Assembly: GCA_024230295.1 (NCBI GenBank)
Contig: JAAERN010000009.1
Span: 62,001 to 126,000 of the forward strand
Source: Planctomycetota bacterium
Lineage (GTDB): Bacteria; Planctomycetota; Phycisphaerae; Phycisphaerales; SM1A02
Reading direction: 5' to 3'
DNA: 64,000 nucleotides
Position 1 is the stretch's first letter; each line of letters begins with the position of its first letter. Both the position numbers and the translations under genes were made by a program. Positions 36,294 through 45,131 of the stretch are shown piece by piece. Below the pieces are notes generated by a model. It was given only the letters and a program-made list of their open reading frames with translations. It was not told where the DNA came from and did not search any database.

Positions 36294-37142
36294 TCAGCGA
36301 ATGATCGCTGTCACGATGACCGATGCTGCCAGCGCGGCGGTCGTTGCGGCGATCCAGAAGACCTGCTGACCTGCGGAGGGCTTCGGCATAACGTGCCCAT
36401 GATGTTCGGTCGGACTGTCCATGTTCGGCATCGCCCCGTGCTGGTGAGCCGCATGATCCATGTGCTTATGATCGTGTTCGGCTGGCGAATCTGCTTTCGC
36501 AGGAATAGTCATGCACCCGTGCTTGAATCCGCGCGACACCAGCCAGTGGTTGATGGGGTAGGCGGTGAGTCCACCAGCGACCGTGGCGATGCCCATCCTG
36601 AACCAGAAGGACCAGTGCCATGGCACCATGCTCTCGGGCCACGCCACGGCGAGCGGCACCATGACGGGGATCATGCCAACCATGCACATATTCATCGACA
36701 CGGTCTCAGCAAAGATGGTTCGCTTTACGGCTTCGCCATAACTGGCGAACATGCTCCGCATCATCATGGCTTGGAAAATGAACAGGCCTGTGATGTACGC
36801 CCCGATGTACTCGATGCCGATCTCGTAGCCCCAGGGAAAAGTGAAGGTCGAGAGCACGGCAGCGGTGATGATGATGCCCGTTGCGTCGCCAGCAATACAG
36901 TGCATCTCACTATTGACAGACTGTTTCCATAGAACCTTGGTGAACACATCATGCAACCCTTCGCCGGGGTTGCGACATGCCAGCAGGTAAACAAACAGCC
37001 CGACAGGGCCGGTGTAGACGATTACGAGTCCCCACGCGAGTTTTTGGACCCACGACACGGGCGTGTTGTTGAAATCGAGCAACACAAAGAGCAAGGAGCC
37101 GCCCGTTAGGGTGAACCAGACAATCATGGCGCCAGCCAGCAT
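36294..37142 (-). CDS. DUF4396 membrane protein with His/Met-rich loop
   Basis: This is a 282-residue membrane protein of the DUF4396 type: conserved EMHCIAGDATGI and a following multi-helix region, with FGCM-like FKHGCMTIPA. Between the last core helix and the C-terminal helix lies a hydrophilic loop, HDHKHMDHAAHQHGAMPNMD, very rich in His and Met, which suggests metal binding, perhaps copper. The ATG at 37142 follows AAGGGAAC and is preferred over the TTG at 37166. The gene is divergent from the HD hydrolase, 41 bases away. Function of the family is unknown. Confidence 0.8.
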   Translation of the reverse strand: MLAGAMIVWFTLTGGSLLFVLLDFNNTPVSWVQKLAWGLVIVYTGPVGLFVYLLACRNPGEGLHDVFTKVLWKQSVNSEMHCIAGDATGIIITAAVLSTFTFPWGYEIGIEYIGAYITGLFIFQAMMMRSMFASYGEAVKRTIFAETVSMNMCMVGMIPVMVPLAVAWPESMVPWHWSFWFRMGIATVAGGLTAYPINHWLVSRGFKHGCMTIPAKADSPAEHDHKHMDHAAHQHGAMPNMDSPTEHHGHVMPKPSAGQQVFWIAATTAALAASVIVTAIIR

Positions 37143-37183
37143 GGTGTTCCCTTTTTCTGTATCCAATCTGGGATACTGCGGAC

Positions 37184-37711
37184 ATGAATATCACACACGA
37201 TACGGTCGCGGGGGACTGGGGTCTTGTTTGCCGCGCAGCGGCGATTGCGGCGGCAGCCCACGAGGGACAGGAGCGGAAAAACGGGACGCCCTATATACAG
37301 CATCCAGCGAGGGTTGCGGCGCTGCTTGCGTGGGCAGGCGGGGATGATTCGCTCATTGCAGCAGGATTTCTGCATGACGTGATCGAAGATGGGCCGACCG
37401 ACTACGACGACATTCTCGAAGCGTGCGGCGAAGATGTCGCCGACTGGGTGGTGCTGATGACCAAGGACATGCGCCTCCGCGAGGACATTCGTGAGCCCGC
37501 CTACATCAAGCAACTCACAGACGGAGCGTGGCAAGGCCGTGCAGTCAAACTCGCCGATCAGATCGACAACTGGCAAGACGGCTTGACTGACACCGCGACG
37601 CTTGAGAAGCGCCGCGACAAGGCCGAGTGGGCGATTCAGATTGCTGAGCAGGACGGTGAGTTGGTGATCGCTGCGCTTCGCGATCGGCTTGAGGCGCTTA
37701 TTGCGATGTAA
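37184..37711 (+). CDS. HD-domain phosphohydrolase, MESH1/SpoT-hydrolase-like
   Basis: This 175-residue protein is a stand-alone HD hydrolase. AAAAHEGQERKNGTPYIQHPARVA and AAGFLHDVIEDGP give the His, HD and ED residues of RelA/SpoT-type hydrolase domains, and VKLADQIDNW supplies the later Asp. Family members of this size (small alarmone hydrolases, MESH1) degrade (p)ppGpp or remove phosphate from NADPH. No synthetase or TGS domain is present. The substrate is inferred. Its start is 41 bases from the divergent DUF4396 gene, and it is convergent with rmuC. Confidence 0.87.
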   Translation: MNITHDTVAGDWGLVCRAAAIAAAAHEGQERKNGTPYIQHPARVAALLAWAGGDDSLIAAGFLHDVIEDGPTDYDDILEACGEDVADWVVLMTKDMRLREDIREPAYIKQLTDGAWQGRAVKLADQIDNWQDGLTDTATLEKRRDKAEWAIQIAEQDGELVIAALRDRLEALIAM

Positions 37712-37791
37712 CAATCAAGTGCAAAAGACCGCGTGTGAAGCGAATCCAATCCACAGTCCGTAACCGATGGCGATCGGGCCAGAGCCCCGCT

Positions 37792-39078
37792 TTATGCGTC
37801 CGCGTCGCTGCTGTCCGGAATCGCCGAGATTTCAACCGATGAGGCGGGAAGCTGCGGCGTAATGTTGATGGTGGTCGGATCACTGATCGCCTCGCCCTGC
37901 ACGCCCAGTTCGCTGAGCCGCTTGCCGGAGACGAGCAGGCGGCGCTCCATCGAGCCAACTGACTTGTTGTAGGACTTGACGGCCGCTTCGAGCTTCTTGC
38001 CGAGTGAACCATGATGCTGTGCAAACGCAGTGAGCCGCTCGTAGAGTTCTTTGCCCACATCAGCGATCTCGCGGGCATTCTTGGCGAGTGCCTCCTGTCG
38101 CCATCCGAACTCGATTGATCGGAGCAAGCCGACAAGAAGCGTCGGCGTGGCGATCAATACTTTTTCGGCCATCGCGTCGGCGTGCATGGTCGGTTTATAT
38201 TCCAGCGCCGCCATGAGCGCCGATTCAATCGGGATGAACATAACGACGAGTTCGGGTGATCCTTCGAGTTTGTCCCAGTAGGACCGCTTGGCGAGTTCCT
38301 TCCAACGTTGTTGAACCGCATCGGCGTGGGCCGCGCGGCGAGCCTCACGTTGACTTGGGTCGTCAACGGCATCGAGGTAGGCGTCGAGCGGGACCTTTGA
38401 ATCAACCGCGATGCGGCCACCACCAGGAAGGAAAACTGTGAGGTCAGGCCTGGAGTACGAATCTTCGCTACGTACTGTTTGCTGCTCGGCGAAGTCACAG
38501 TGCTCGGTCATTCCTGCGAGTTCAACAACGCGGCGGAGTTGTACCTCACCCCAACGCCCCCGCTGATCGGGCCTGCGGAGCGCGGTCGTGAGTTTGCTTG
38601 TCTCGGCGCTGAGCAGTCGGTGTGAATCGAGCACATGCTTAAGTGTTTCACCGATTTGTCCAAAGCCCTTCTGTCGCTCCTTGGCGAGGTCGGTGACGAG
38701 TTTCTCTTGCTTCTCGAGTTGTTCCCGAAGCGGCTTCATCCGCTCGGCAGCCTGCTGCATGAATCGTTCGCTGTTGTCTTGGAGCGCTTTGCGACTCGAT
38801 GCGTCGAAGGTTTCGAGTAGTTGCTTGCGCATGTCCTCGATGCTTACTCGCTGTTCTTCGAAGCGAGCCTGCAACTGCAACTCGCGCTCGGTGAGCGTGG
38901 CGAGATCTCTCTCGGCCTGTTCTCGGCGGCTTTGCTCAGAGTCCCGCTCGGCCAGAAGCGCGTCGCGGTGCTCCCGAATTGCCTGTTCGCCGCCCCCACC
39001 CCGCCGAGCGACCACGGCGATCGTGGCTCCCAACACGCCTCCGATCACAATCCCCACAATGACGCTGACCGCATCCAT
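37792..39078 (-). CDS. rmuC: DNA recombination protein RmuC
   Basis: This 428-residue protein has an N-terminal membrane anchor (SVIVGIVIGGVLGATIAVVA), a long coiled-coil region rich in Glu, Arg and Gln (about residues 30-140), and the RmuC core with DQRGRWGEVQLRRVVELAG, SYSRPDLTVFLPGGGRIAVDSKVPLDAY and later PIESALMAALEY. Family members limit inversion recombination at short inverted repeats and have a restriction-endonuclease-like fold. The ATG at 39078 is preferred over the ORF-track start at 39138. It is convergent with the HD hydrolase gene. Confidence 0.93.
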   Translation of the reverse strand: MDAVSVIVGIVIGGVLGATIAVVARRGGGGEQAIREHRDALLAERDSEQSRREQAERDLATLTERELQLQARFEEQRVSIEDMRKQLLETFDASSRKALQDNSERFMQQAAERMKPLREQLEKQEKLVTDLAKERQKGFGQIGETLKHVLDSHRLLSAETSKLTTALRRPDQRGRWGEVQLRRVVELAGMTEHCDFAEQQTVRSEDSYSRPDLTVFLPGGGRIAVDSKVPLDAYLDAVDDPSQREARRAAHADAVQQRWKELAKRSYWDKLEGSPELVVMFIPIESALMAALEYKPTMHADAMAEKVLIATPTLLVGLLRSIEFGWRQEALAKNAREIADVGKELYERLTAFAQHHGSLGKKLEAAVKSYNKSVGSMERRLLVSGKRLSELGVQGEAISDPTTINITPQLPASSVEISAIPDSSDADA

Positions 39079-39248
39079 AAACCGCATCGTACAACAGGAT
39101 GGAACGCTAGTTACTTTATATCCTTCTGCCACAGGCACTTACGCCTTTTCGCATTTGCATAAGCCGTTGCTGCTGCGAGAGATAAAGTGACCGGTGGTCG
39201 GTGCTACAGTGCGCGTCTTTACTTCAGTTTGTCCAGGAGGCTGTTTTG

Positions 39249-40421
39249 ATGTTTGTTGAAGTTGCAATGGTGGCCCTGCTCTGCGGTGGCCCGGAGGCTG
39301 GTGAGTGCCCCCACACAGGGAACAAGACCGCTGAGTCAAGCCCAACGCCTTCAGCATCCGCCGGGTCAGGCGCCATTGGCCGCGCCGTTCAATTGACGTT
39401 CGGCCAGGAGTTCGTCAAGGCTGGCGAATCCTATATTTCGCCGGATGGTTCGAAGGTGATCTTTCAGGCTGTCGAGCAACCCGCCCAAGGACAGGACGCC
39501 GATGAACATTACGCGATGTACCTCGGCGACCTGCATCACCAGAATGGGTCATGGCGATTGGACAATGTGCGCCGCCTGACGCCAGAGAACTCCGCCAATA
39601 CGTGTGGTTGGTTCCATCCAACCGACCCCCAGAAAGTGATTTTCGCCAGTACCGTTACCGAGCCACTCGGTGGAGATACGCCCGGCTATCAGCGGGGTAC
39701 CAGCAAGTACAAGTGGTCCTACCCGCCGAAAATGCGCATTGTTGAAGCCCGCATTGATGGCGAGTTTCCTCCGGCGTTGACAGAGCTCGAGGGTGATCAG
39801 GACGCATACCAAGCAGAGTGCTCGATCAGCCCCGACGGTAGGCACCTTCTTTATACATCGCACGAAACTGGCGATGGTGATATCTACATCCGTGACATGA
39901 AGACTGGCGCACGCCACCTCGTCGTCGGTGCTCCAGGCTACGACGGAGGCCCGTTCTTTTCACCGGATGGCAGGCGCATCACCTACCGAAGCGACCGCAA
40001 CAAGGACAATCTCTTGCAGGTGTTTGTGGGCGAACTCGCATTTGACGAGAACGGCACTATGGTCGGGCTGGAAAATGAAATTCAGCTCACCAACAACGAG
40101 CATGTGAACTGGGCACCATTCTGGCATCCAGACAATGCCCGGCTTGTGTACGCCACGAGTGAAGCGGGGCACGACAACTATGAAGTCTTCGAAGTAGAAG
40201 CTGCCGAGGGCGGTGGTGTCGGCAAGCCAGCCAAGTATGGAACTGGTAAACGCCGCATTACAGACGTCACAGGTTTTGACGGCTTGCCAGCATTCAATGC
40301 CACCGGTGATCTCATGATCTGGACGAGCCAGCAGGGGGGCGACGGAAGCCAGTTGTGGATTGCACCCTTTGATGTGCCCGTCGGCGCAAAGACGAACGCC
40401 GAGTGCCCAGTTGCTCACTAA
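39249..40421 (+). CDS. Secreted PD40/TolB-like beta-propeller protein
   Basis: This 390-residue protein has a short signal-like N-terminus (MFVEVAMVALLCGGPEAG) and repeated propeller blades: AGESYISPDGSKVIFQA, AECSISPDGRHLLYTS, GGPFFSPDGRRITYRSDR and NWAPFWHPDNARLVYAT. These are PD40/WD40-like repeats of the TolB type. AGGAGG sits 8 bases before the ATG at 39249, deciding the start over 39201. The next gene, an S9 peptidase, also has a propeller-type N-terminal region, so the pair may act together. The stop codon overlaps the first base pairs of a palindrome-like element. Confidence 0.87.
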   Translation: MFVEVAMVALLCGGPEAGECPHTGNKTAESSPTPSASAGSGAIGRAVQLTFGQEFVKAGESYISPDGSKVIFQAVEQPAQGQDADEHYAMYLGDLHHQNGSWRLDNVRRLTPENSANTCGWFHPTDPQKVIFASTVTEPLGGDTPGYQRGTSKYKWSYPPKMRIVEARIDGEFPPALTELEGDQDAYQAECSISPDGRHLLYTSHETGDGDIYIRDMKTGARHLVVGAPGYDGGPFFSPDGRRITYRSDRNKDNLLQVFVGELAFDENGTMVGLENEIQLTNNEHVNWAPFWHPDNARLVYATSEAGHDNYEVFEVEAAEGGGVGKPAKYGTGKRRITDVTGFDGLPAFNATGDLMIWTSQQGGDGSQLWIAPFDVPVGAKTNAECPVAH

Positions 40422-40453
40422 GAGGTCCGGTGCCGCCTCGACGGCACGCCGTT
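40420..40453. repeat. Degenerate palindrome related to the 42748 element
   Basis: AAGAGGTCCGGTGCCGCCTCG (40420-40440) matches the left half of the perfect palindrome at 42748 at 18 of 21 positions. The right arm is only partly preserved: GTGCCG pairs with CGGCAC around CCTCGA. It starts within the stop codon of the propeller gene and precedes the S9 peptidase. The similarity suggests an older copy of the same element. Confidence 0.5.
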
Positions 40454-40508
40454 TTCTGTCCTTAGGAACCTAGCCATGCCCCCATTCCAGGAAGAGGAGT
40501 CCGATCCA

Positions 40509-42737
40509 ATGATGCTTGAAGCCATGATTATTGCAGGTGCTGCTGCGGCCCAAGATGCCGCAGCGACGCCCACTACCGATGATCTCATCCCACGCGAGGT
40601 GCTCTTTGGAAACCCCGAACGCTCCAGTGTGTCCATCAGTCCCGATGGATCGATGCTCGCGTTCCGCGCGCCAGTCGACGGCGTGATGAATGCGTGGGTG
40701 CAGCCGGTCGAGGGTGGTGAGCCCCGCGCGCTGACAAGTTTCACCGACCGACCCATCAGTGGCCTCGTTTGGTCGTGGAATGGCGAGCAACTGCTCTTTA
40801 CCAAGGACTCAGGGGGTGATGAGAATTATCACGTGTATACCGTTGATGTGGCCGGGGGCGAACCACGGGACCTGACGCCCATCGACGGTGTGCGAGCGAG
40901 CATCAGCGACACATCCAGAGACCGCCCGGATGAAGTTGTCATCAATATGAACGACACGAATCCCCAGTTCATGAATGTCTACAAGGTCAATACACGGACG
41001 GGCGAGCGCACACTCCTGCAGGAGAACGACGGATATCTCGGATACACCCTCGACGACGATTGGAATGTTCGCGTCCGCGCCAAGATGAATGACGACGGAG
41101 GTTTCATCACCGATCTTCGCGATGTGGGAAGCGACGAGTGGTATGAGTTCATGACCACTCCGCCTGATGAGATTATGACGACGCAGGTTGCCGGGTTCAA
41201 CAAGAAGGGTGACCGACTCTATGGCACATCCTCGCTTGGCCGCGACAAGGCGGCGCTTGTTTGGTGGAATCCTGAGAGGGGTGGCGCTGACAATCCAACC
41301 GTTGTATTCGAGTCAAAAAAAGCCGATGTGTCCGGTGGGATCGGTAACCCAGAAACGAACGAGCCCGAAGCGGTGATCGTGAACTATCTCAGGCCGGAGT
41401 GGCACATTCTTGATGAGTCTCTGGCGACCGACATTGATGGTCTCAAGAAGCTCGATCAGGGCGACTTCAGCATCACCGATCGCACGCGGGACAATCGCAC
41501 GTGGGTCGTGGCTTACAACCGTGACAGCGGCCCGCCGCGGTATTGGTTGTGGGATCGAGACAAGCAGCACGGGCGATTTCTCTTTACGACGTGGCCCGCG
41601 CTCGAGGGAAAACCACTTGCCGAAATGCAGACAGTGGAGATTCCAACGCGCGATGGTCTCGTCATGCCTTCGTATCTGACACTCCCCGAGGGTTCGGATG
41701 GCAAGAACCTGCCGATGATTCTCTTTGTGCACGGCGGCCCGTGGGCACGTGACGGGTGGGGCTACAACCCGTACCACCAGTGGCTCGCCAACCGTGGCTA
41801 TGCGGTTCTCAGTCCAAACTTCCGTGGCTCGACCGGATTCGGCAAGAACTTTGCTAATGCCGGAAACCGCGAGTGGTACGGCAAGATGCAGGATGATCTC
41901 AACGATGCCGTCGATTGGGCGGTTGCGAAGGGTGTTGTTGATCCGAAGCGTGTTGCCATCATGGGTGGCTCCTATGGTGGATATGCGACACTGGCCGGCC
42001 TGACGCGTGATCCCGAGAAGTTCGCGTGCGGCGTCGACATCGTCGGACCTTCCCATGTCAGAACGCTTATCAGTTCGGCGCCGCCGTACTGGAAGCCGAT
42101 GATGAAGATGTTTGAAGACCGCATCGGATCGATGGATGAACCGGCCTACCTCGACGCGATTTCACCACTGACACACGTGGAGTACATCAACAAGCCGCTA
42201 TTGATCGGGCAAGGTGCCAATGATCCGCGGGTCAAGGTCGCCGAGAGCGATCAGATCGTGGAGGCGATGAACATGCGGGCGTTGCCGGTGACCTATGTCG
42301 TCTTTCCGGACGAGGGCCACGGCTTCCGCAATCCCAAGAACAACTTGGCGTTCAACGCTGTGACCGAGGCGTTCCTAGCAGAGCATCTCGGCGGCCGCGC
42401 CGAGCCAGTTGGCGACGATCTGGTTGACTCGACTGCGCAGGTTCGGGACAAGGGTGGCCTCGACTTGGCGGTTGAGACCCATGTTGCGGTGGCTGGCGAA
42501 GACGAGTCGGCACCCATCGAAGCAGTGGCGATCGACGAGCTCTCCCCGGCTGAGCAGAAGCAAGTCGAGATGGTTCTGACCCAACTCGAACAGATACCAG
42601 TTGAACAGCTTCCATTGGCTCGCGATCAGATGATGCAGCAGCGAGCCATGGCGCCGCCCGAGGCAGTCAAACTCATTGACTACATCATCCAGCAACTCGA
42701 CGAGAAGATTGAACAGTCGACCAAAGAAAGCGGCTGA
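40509..42737 (+). CDS. S9-family peptidase (prolyl oligopeptidase/acylaminoacyl peptidase-like)
   Basis: This secreted-type serine peptidase starts at the ATG at 40509, chosen because GAAGAGGAG precedes it and MMLEAMIIAGAAAAQ looks like a short signal peptide; the ORF-track start at 40476 is an alternative. An N-terminal propeller region (SSVSISPDGSMLAFRAPVDG, ISGLVWSWNGEQLLFTKDSG) leads to the catalytic domain with Ser488 in IMGGSYGGYATLAGL, the acid region in GQGANDPRVKVAES and the His in FPDEGHGFRNP. About 110 extra residues follow the usual end of the family: an acidic linker and a Gln/Glu-rich helical tail. The neighbouring propeller gene may be functionally linked. Confidence 0.93.
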   Translation: MMLEAMIIAGAAAAQDAAATPTTDDLIPREVLFGNPERSSVSISPDGSMLAFRAPVDGVMNAWVQPVEGGEPRALTSFTDRPISGLVWSWNGEQLLFTKDSGGDENYHVYTVDVAGGEPRDLTPIDGVRASISDTSRDRPDEVVINMNDTNPQFMNVYKVNTRTGERTLLQENDGYLGYTLDDDWNVRVRAKMNDDGGFITDLRDVGSDEWYEFMTTPPDEIMTTQVAGFNKKGDRLYGTSSLGRDKAALVWWNPERGGADNPTVVFESKKADVSGGIGNPETNEPEAVIVNYLRPEWHILDESLATDIDGLKKLDQGDFSITDRTRDNRTWVVAYNRDSGPPRYWLWDRDKQHGRFLFTTWPALEGKPLAEMQTVEIPTRDGLVMPSYLTLPEGSDGKNLPMILFVHGGPWARDGWGYNPYHQWLANRGYAVLSPNFRGSTGFGKNFANAGNREWYGKMQDDLNDAVDWAVAKGVVDPKRVAIMGGSYGGYATLAGLTRDPEKFACGVDIVGPSHVRTLISSAPPYWKPMMKMFEDRIGSMDEPAYLDAISPLTHVEYINKPLLIGQGANDPRVKVAESDQIVEAMNMRALPVTYVVFPDEGHGFRNPKNNLAFNAVTEAFLAEHLGGRAEPVGDDLVDSTAQVRDKGGLDLAVETHVAVAGEDESAPIEAVAIDELSPAEQKQVEMVLTQLEQIPVEQLPLARDQMMQQRAMAPPEAVKLIDYIIQQLDEKIEQSTKESG

Positions 42738-42747
42738 TCGCACTACA

Positions 42748-42782
42748 AAGGGGTCAGGTACCGCCTCGGTACCTGACCCCTT
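42748..42782. repeat. Perfect palindrome, REP/RAYT-associated type
   Basis: AAGGGGTCAGGTACCG (42748-42763) and CGGTACCTGACCCCTT (42767-42782) form a perfect 16-bp stem around CCT. It lies between the S9 peptidase stop and the flippase-like gene. The core GGGGTCAGGTACC resembles palindromes found scattered near REP-associated transposases in many bacteria (recalled, not checked). It may also end transcription of the peptidase gene. A degenerate relative lies at 40420. Confidence 0.75.
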
Positions 42783-42795
42783 ATCCTCTTCCACA

Positions 42796-43926
42796 ATGCT
42801 CCGGCACGTCTTTACTGCCATCCGTGTATTGCTTGTGCTTGCAGCCGTCGCGATCGTTGTGCTGGTGGTCAACTGGCGGACGATACTGGTCATTCCGGCG
42901 GGCGAGCCGGGGCTTGATGGTTCTACCAGAGAAATACCAACTACCTATGTACTGACTTCGGTCGAGGATGCTGCCCCCGGCGCCGTGTGGGTGAAGACCG
43001 AGTCTGGACTCGCTGGTGAAGTCGGGGTCAATCTCGTGAAACCCGGCATGCTCGATGTCTTTGCCGGAGCAAATGGTTGGTGGCTGCTGATCGGACTTGG
43101 TTTGGTTGGATGCATCTATCCGCTTCAGGCGACACGGTGGTGGATTCTGATGCGGTGCCGCGGCCTTTCAGCAGCGTGGCCTCGAACGCTCCGCCTTGTG
43201 CTGGTTGGTGCCTTCTGCAACTTCTTTCTGCCTGGGACCGAGGGCGGCGACATCGTCAAAGCGTGGGCCGCTGCCAAGAGATCGGACAGACGCGTTGAAG
43301 CGGTGATGAGTGTTGTGTTTGACCGCATCACAGGTCTCGTCGGTCTCATCATCCTCGCGGCAGTCGTTGGCATCTTCTTGGCGGAATCCGAACAAGCGCA
43401 GCAGATCGGCGCATGGGCTGGCTGGGGCATGGTTGCGATTGGCGCGATTGCCGTCATCGCCTTCTTCATAGCGACCCGTGGATGGCTTCGACTCCCGGAA
43501 ATATCGCGGACGTTCGGCGGCGGTCTGCCCGCGCGAATGATCACGGCCGCCCGGGCCTACGCGCAACATCCTGGGGCGGTACTCAGTGCAACGATCGTCT
43601 CGGTTGGCGTACAAGTACTACTGGCTTCCGCAGCGGGCTGCGCCGCGTGGTCGCTCGGTGTGACCCACGATCTCACGGTCGTGCTTGCGGTGATGCCGAT
43701 CCTCTTCCTCGCCGCTGCGGTGCCATTTACTTGGCAAGGTGTTGGCGTCATGGAGATGCTCGGGATTGCCCTTCTTGCTGTACCCGGTGTTGCAAGCGTC
43801 AACCAAATTATTGGGCTCCTCTTGTTGTATCGGGGGTTTGAGCTTGCGTGGGGAGGAGTGGGAGCATTGCTGATGTTGGGGACAGGAATTAGGCTCCATC
43901 CAGAGTGGAATCACACTGCGCCCTGA
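42796..43926 (+). CDS. Flippase-like integral membrane protein (UPF0104/LPG synthase TM-region family)
   Basis: This 376-residue membrane protein has an N-terminal helix, a short exposed domain with VEDAAPGAVWVKTE, and then the family core: YPLQATRWWILMRCRGL, GAFCNFFLPGTEGGDIVKAW, VMSVVFDRITGLVGLIILA and FTWQGVGVMEMLGIALL. These are the hallmarks of the lysylphosphatidylglycerol-synthase membrane-domain family. The ATG at 42796 is preferred to the ORF-track start at 42676, which lies in the peptidase gene. It is 29 bases upstream of arnB on the same strand, so it may be the first gene of the Ara4N transcript and could move a lipid-linked intermediate across the membrane in place of ArnE/ArnF. 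That role is inference. Confidence 0.87.
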   Translation: MLRHVFTAIRVLLVLAAVAIVVLVVNWRTILVIPAGEPGLDGSTREIPTTYVLTSVEDAAPGAVWVKTESGLAGEVGVNLVKPGMLDVFAGANGWWLLIGLGLVGCIYPLQATRWWILMRCRGLSAAWPRTLRLVLVGAFCNFFLPGTEGGDIVKAWAAAKRSDRRVEAVMSVVFDRITGLVGLIILAAVVGIFLAESEQAQQIGAWAGWGMVAIGAIAVIAFFIATRGWLRLPEISRTFGGGLPARMITAARAYAQHPGAVLSATIVSVGVQVLLASAAGCAAWSLGVTHDLTVVLAVMPILFLAAAVPFTWQGVGVMEMLGIALLAVPGVASVNQIIGLLLLYRGFELAWGGVGALLMLGTGIRLHPEWNHTAP

Positions 43927-43955
43927 TATCATGGCGCGGACAGGATCCTCCATTA

Positions 43956-45131
43956 ATGCGCACAGAATTTCTTCCATTTGCCAAACCCTCAATCAGCGAG
44001 GAGGACGTGGCAGCCGTATTGGAGACCCTCCGAAGCGGCTGGATCACGACAGGGGCAAAGTGCGCAGCCTTTGAAGAAGCACTCTGCGATCGCCTCGGAT
44101 GCAAGACCGCCGTAGCGGTCACAAGTGGGACTGCTGCCATGCAGTTGGCCCTTCATGCGATTGATATTGGCCCAGGCGATGAGGTCATCACACCTTCGAT
44201 GACATGGGTCTCGACACCAAACCTCATCACGATGCGTGGGGCAACCCCAGTTTTTGTCGACGTCGATCGTGACACACTCATGGCCTCACCCGACGCAGTC
44301 GCTTCGGCTGTTACCGACCGCACACGTGCCATTATTCCGGTCGATTATGCAGGAGCCGCGCTGGATTTGCAGCCGATGCGCACACTTTCCTCAGAACGTG
44401 GGATTCCACTCATCGAAGATGCGGCCCATGCGATCGGTACGGTGCGTGCTGCGGGAGAAGTAGTTGGCTCGCAAGGAACGGCCATCTTCAGTTTGCATCC
44501 AATCAAGACGATCACCAGTGGCGAGGGCGGTGTGTTGGTGAGCGACGATGAAGAACTTGGTAATCGAATTCGACGGCTTCGATTCCACGGGCTCGGCGTT
44601 GATGCGTGGCAGCGTGGTCAGCAGGGACGTGCTCCGCAGGCTGAAGTCATCGAGCCAGGTTACAAGTGCAATCTTCCAGACATGAACGCAGTACTTGGGC
44701 TGAAACAACTCAAGCGTCTCGATGCATTTATCGAACGCCGAACTGAACTCGCCATGCGGTATCGTGAACAACTTGCCGATATTCCAGGTGTGACGCCGCT
44801 CAGCGACTCCGCCGAGACCCAGCGTCACAGTTGGCACCTGTTTATCGTTCGCGTGGATCCCGACACATCAGGCATTGACCGTGATGGGTTCATGGAAGGC
44901 CTCAAGGCGAGAAACATCGGAACAGGTATTCACTTCCGCGCTGCCCATTCCCACGCGTGGTATCGCAACAATGGCGATATGTGGCGAGCGGATGACTTAT
45001 CCAACACCGAATGGAACAACGATCGAATCTGTTCGATACCTCTCTTCCCCGATATGACCGACGCCGATCAGTGTGATGTGATGGACGCGATTCGTGCCGT
45101 GGTACCCGCCGTAGAAGGTGTGCAGACATGA
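43956..45131 (+). CDS. arnB: UDP-4-amino-4-deoxy-L-arabinose aminotransferase
   Basis: ArnB is a PLP enzyme that transfers an amino group from glutamate to UDP-4-keto-pentose. The 391-residue protein begins [17 protein letters not shown] and has [44 protein letters not shown], the PLP Lys184 in [25 protein letters not shown] and [16 protein letters not shown]. These follow enterobacterial ArnB closely, more so than generic DegT/DnrJ enzymes. The ORF-track start at 43905 is replaced by the ATG at 43956. Its stop overlaps arnC by 4 bases. The flippase-like gene lies 29 bases upstream. Confidence 0.93.
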   Translation: MRTEFLPFAKPSISEEDVAAVLETLRSGWITTGAKCAAFEEALCDRLGCKTAVAVTSGTAAMQLALHAIDIGPGDEVITPSMTWVSTPNLITMRGATPVFVDVDRDTLMASPDAVASAVTDRTRAIIPVDYAGAALDLQPMRTLSSERGIPLIEDAAHAIGTVRAAGEVVGSQGTAIFSLHPIKTITSGEGGVLVSDDEELGNRIRRLRFHGLGVDAWQRGQQGRAPQAEVIEPGYKCNLPDMNAVLGLKQLKRLDAFIERRTELAMRYREQLADIPGVTPLSDSAETQRHSWHLFIVRVDPDTSGIDRDGFMEGLKARNIGTGIHFRAAHSHAWYRNNGDMWRADDLSNTEWNNDRICSIPLFPDMTDADQCDVMDAIRAVVPAVEGVQT

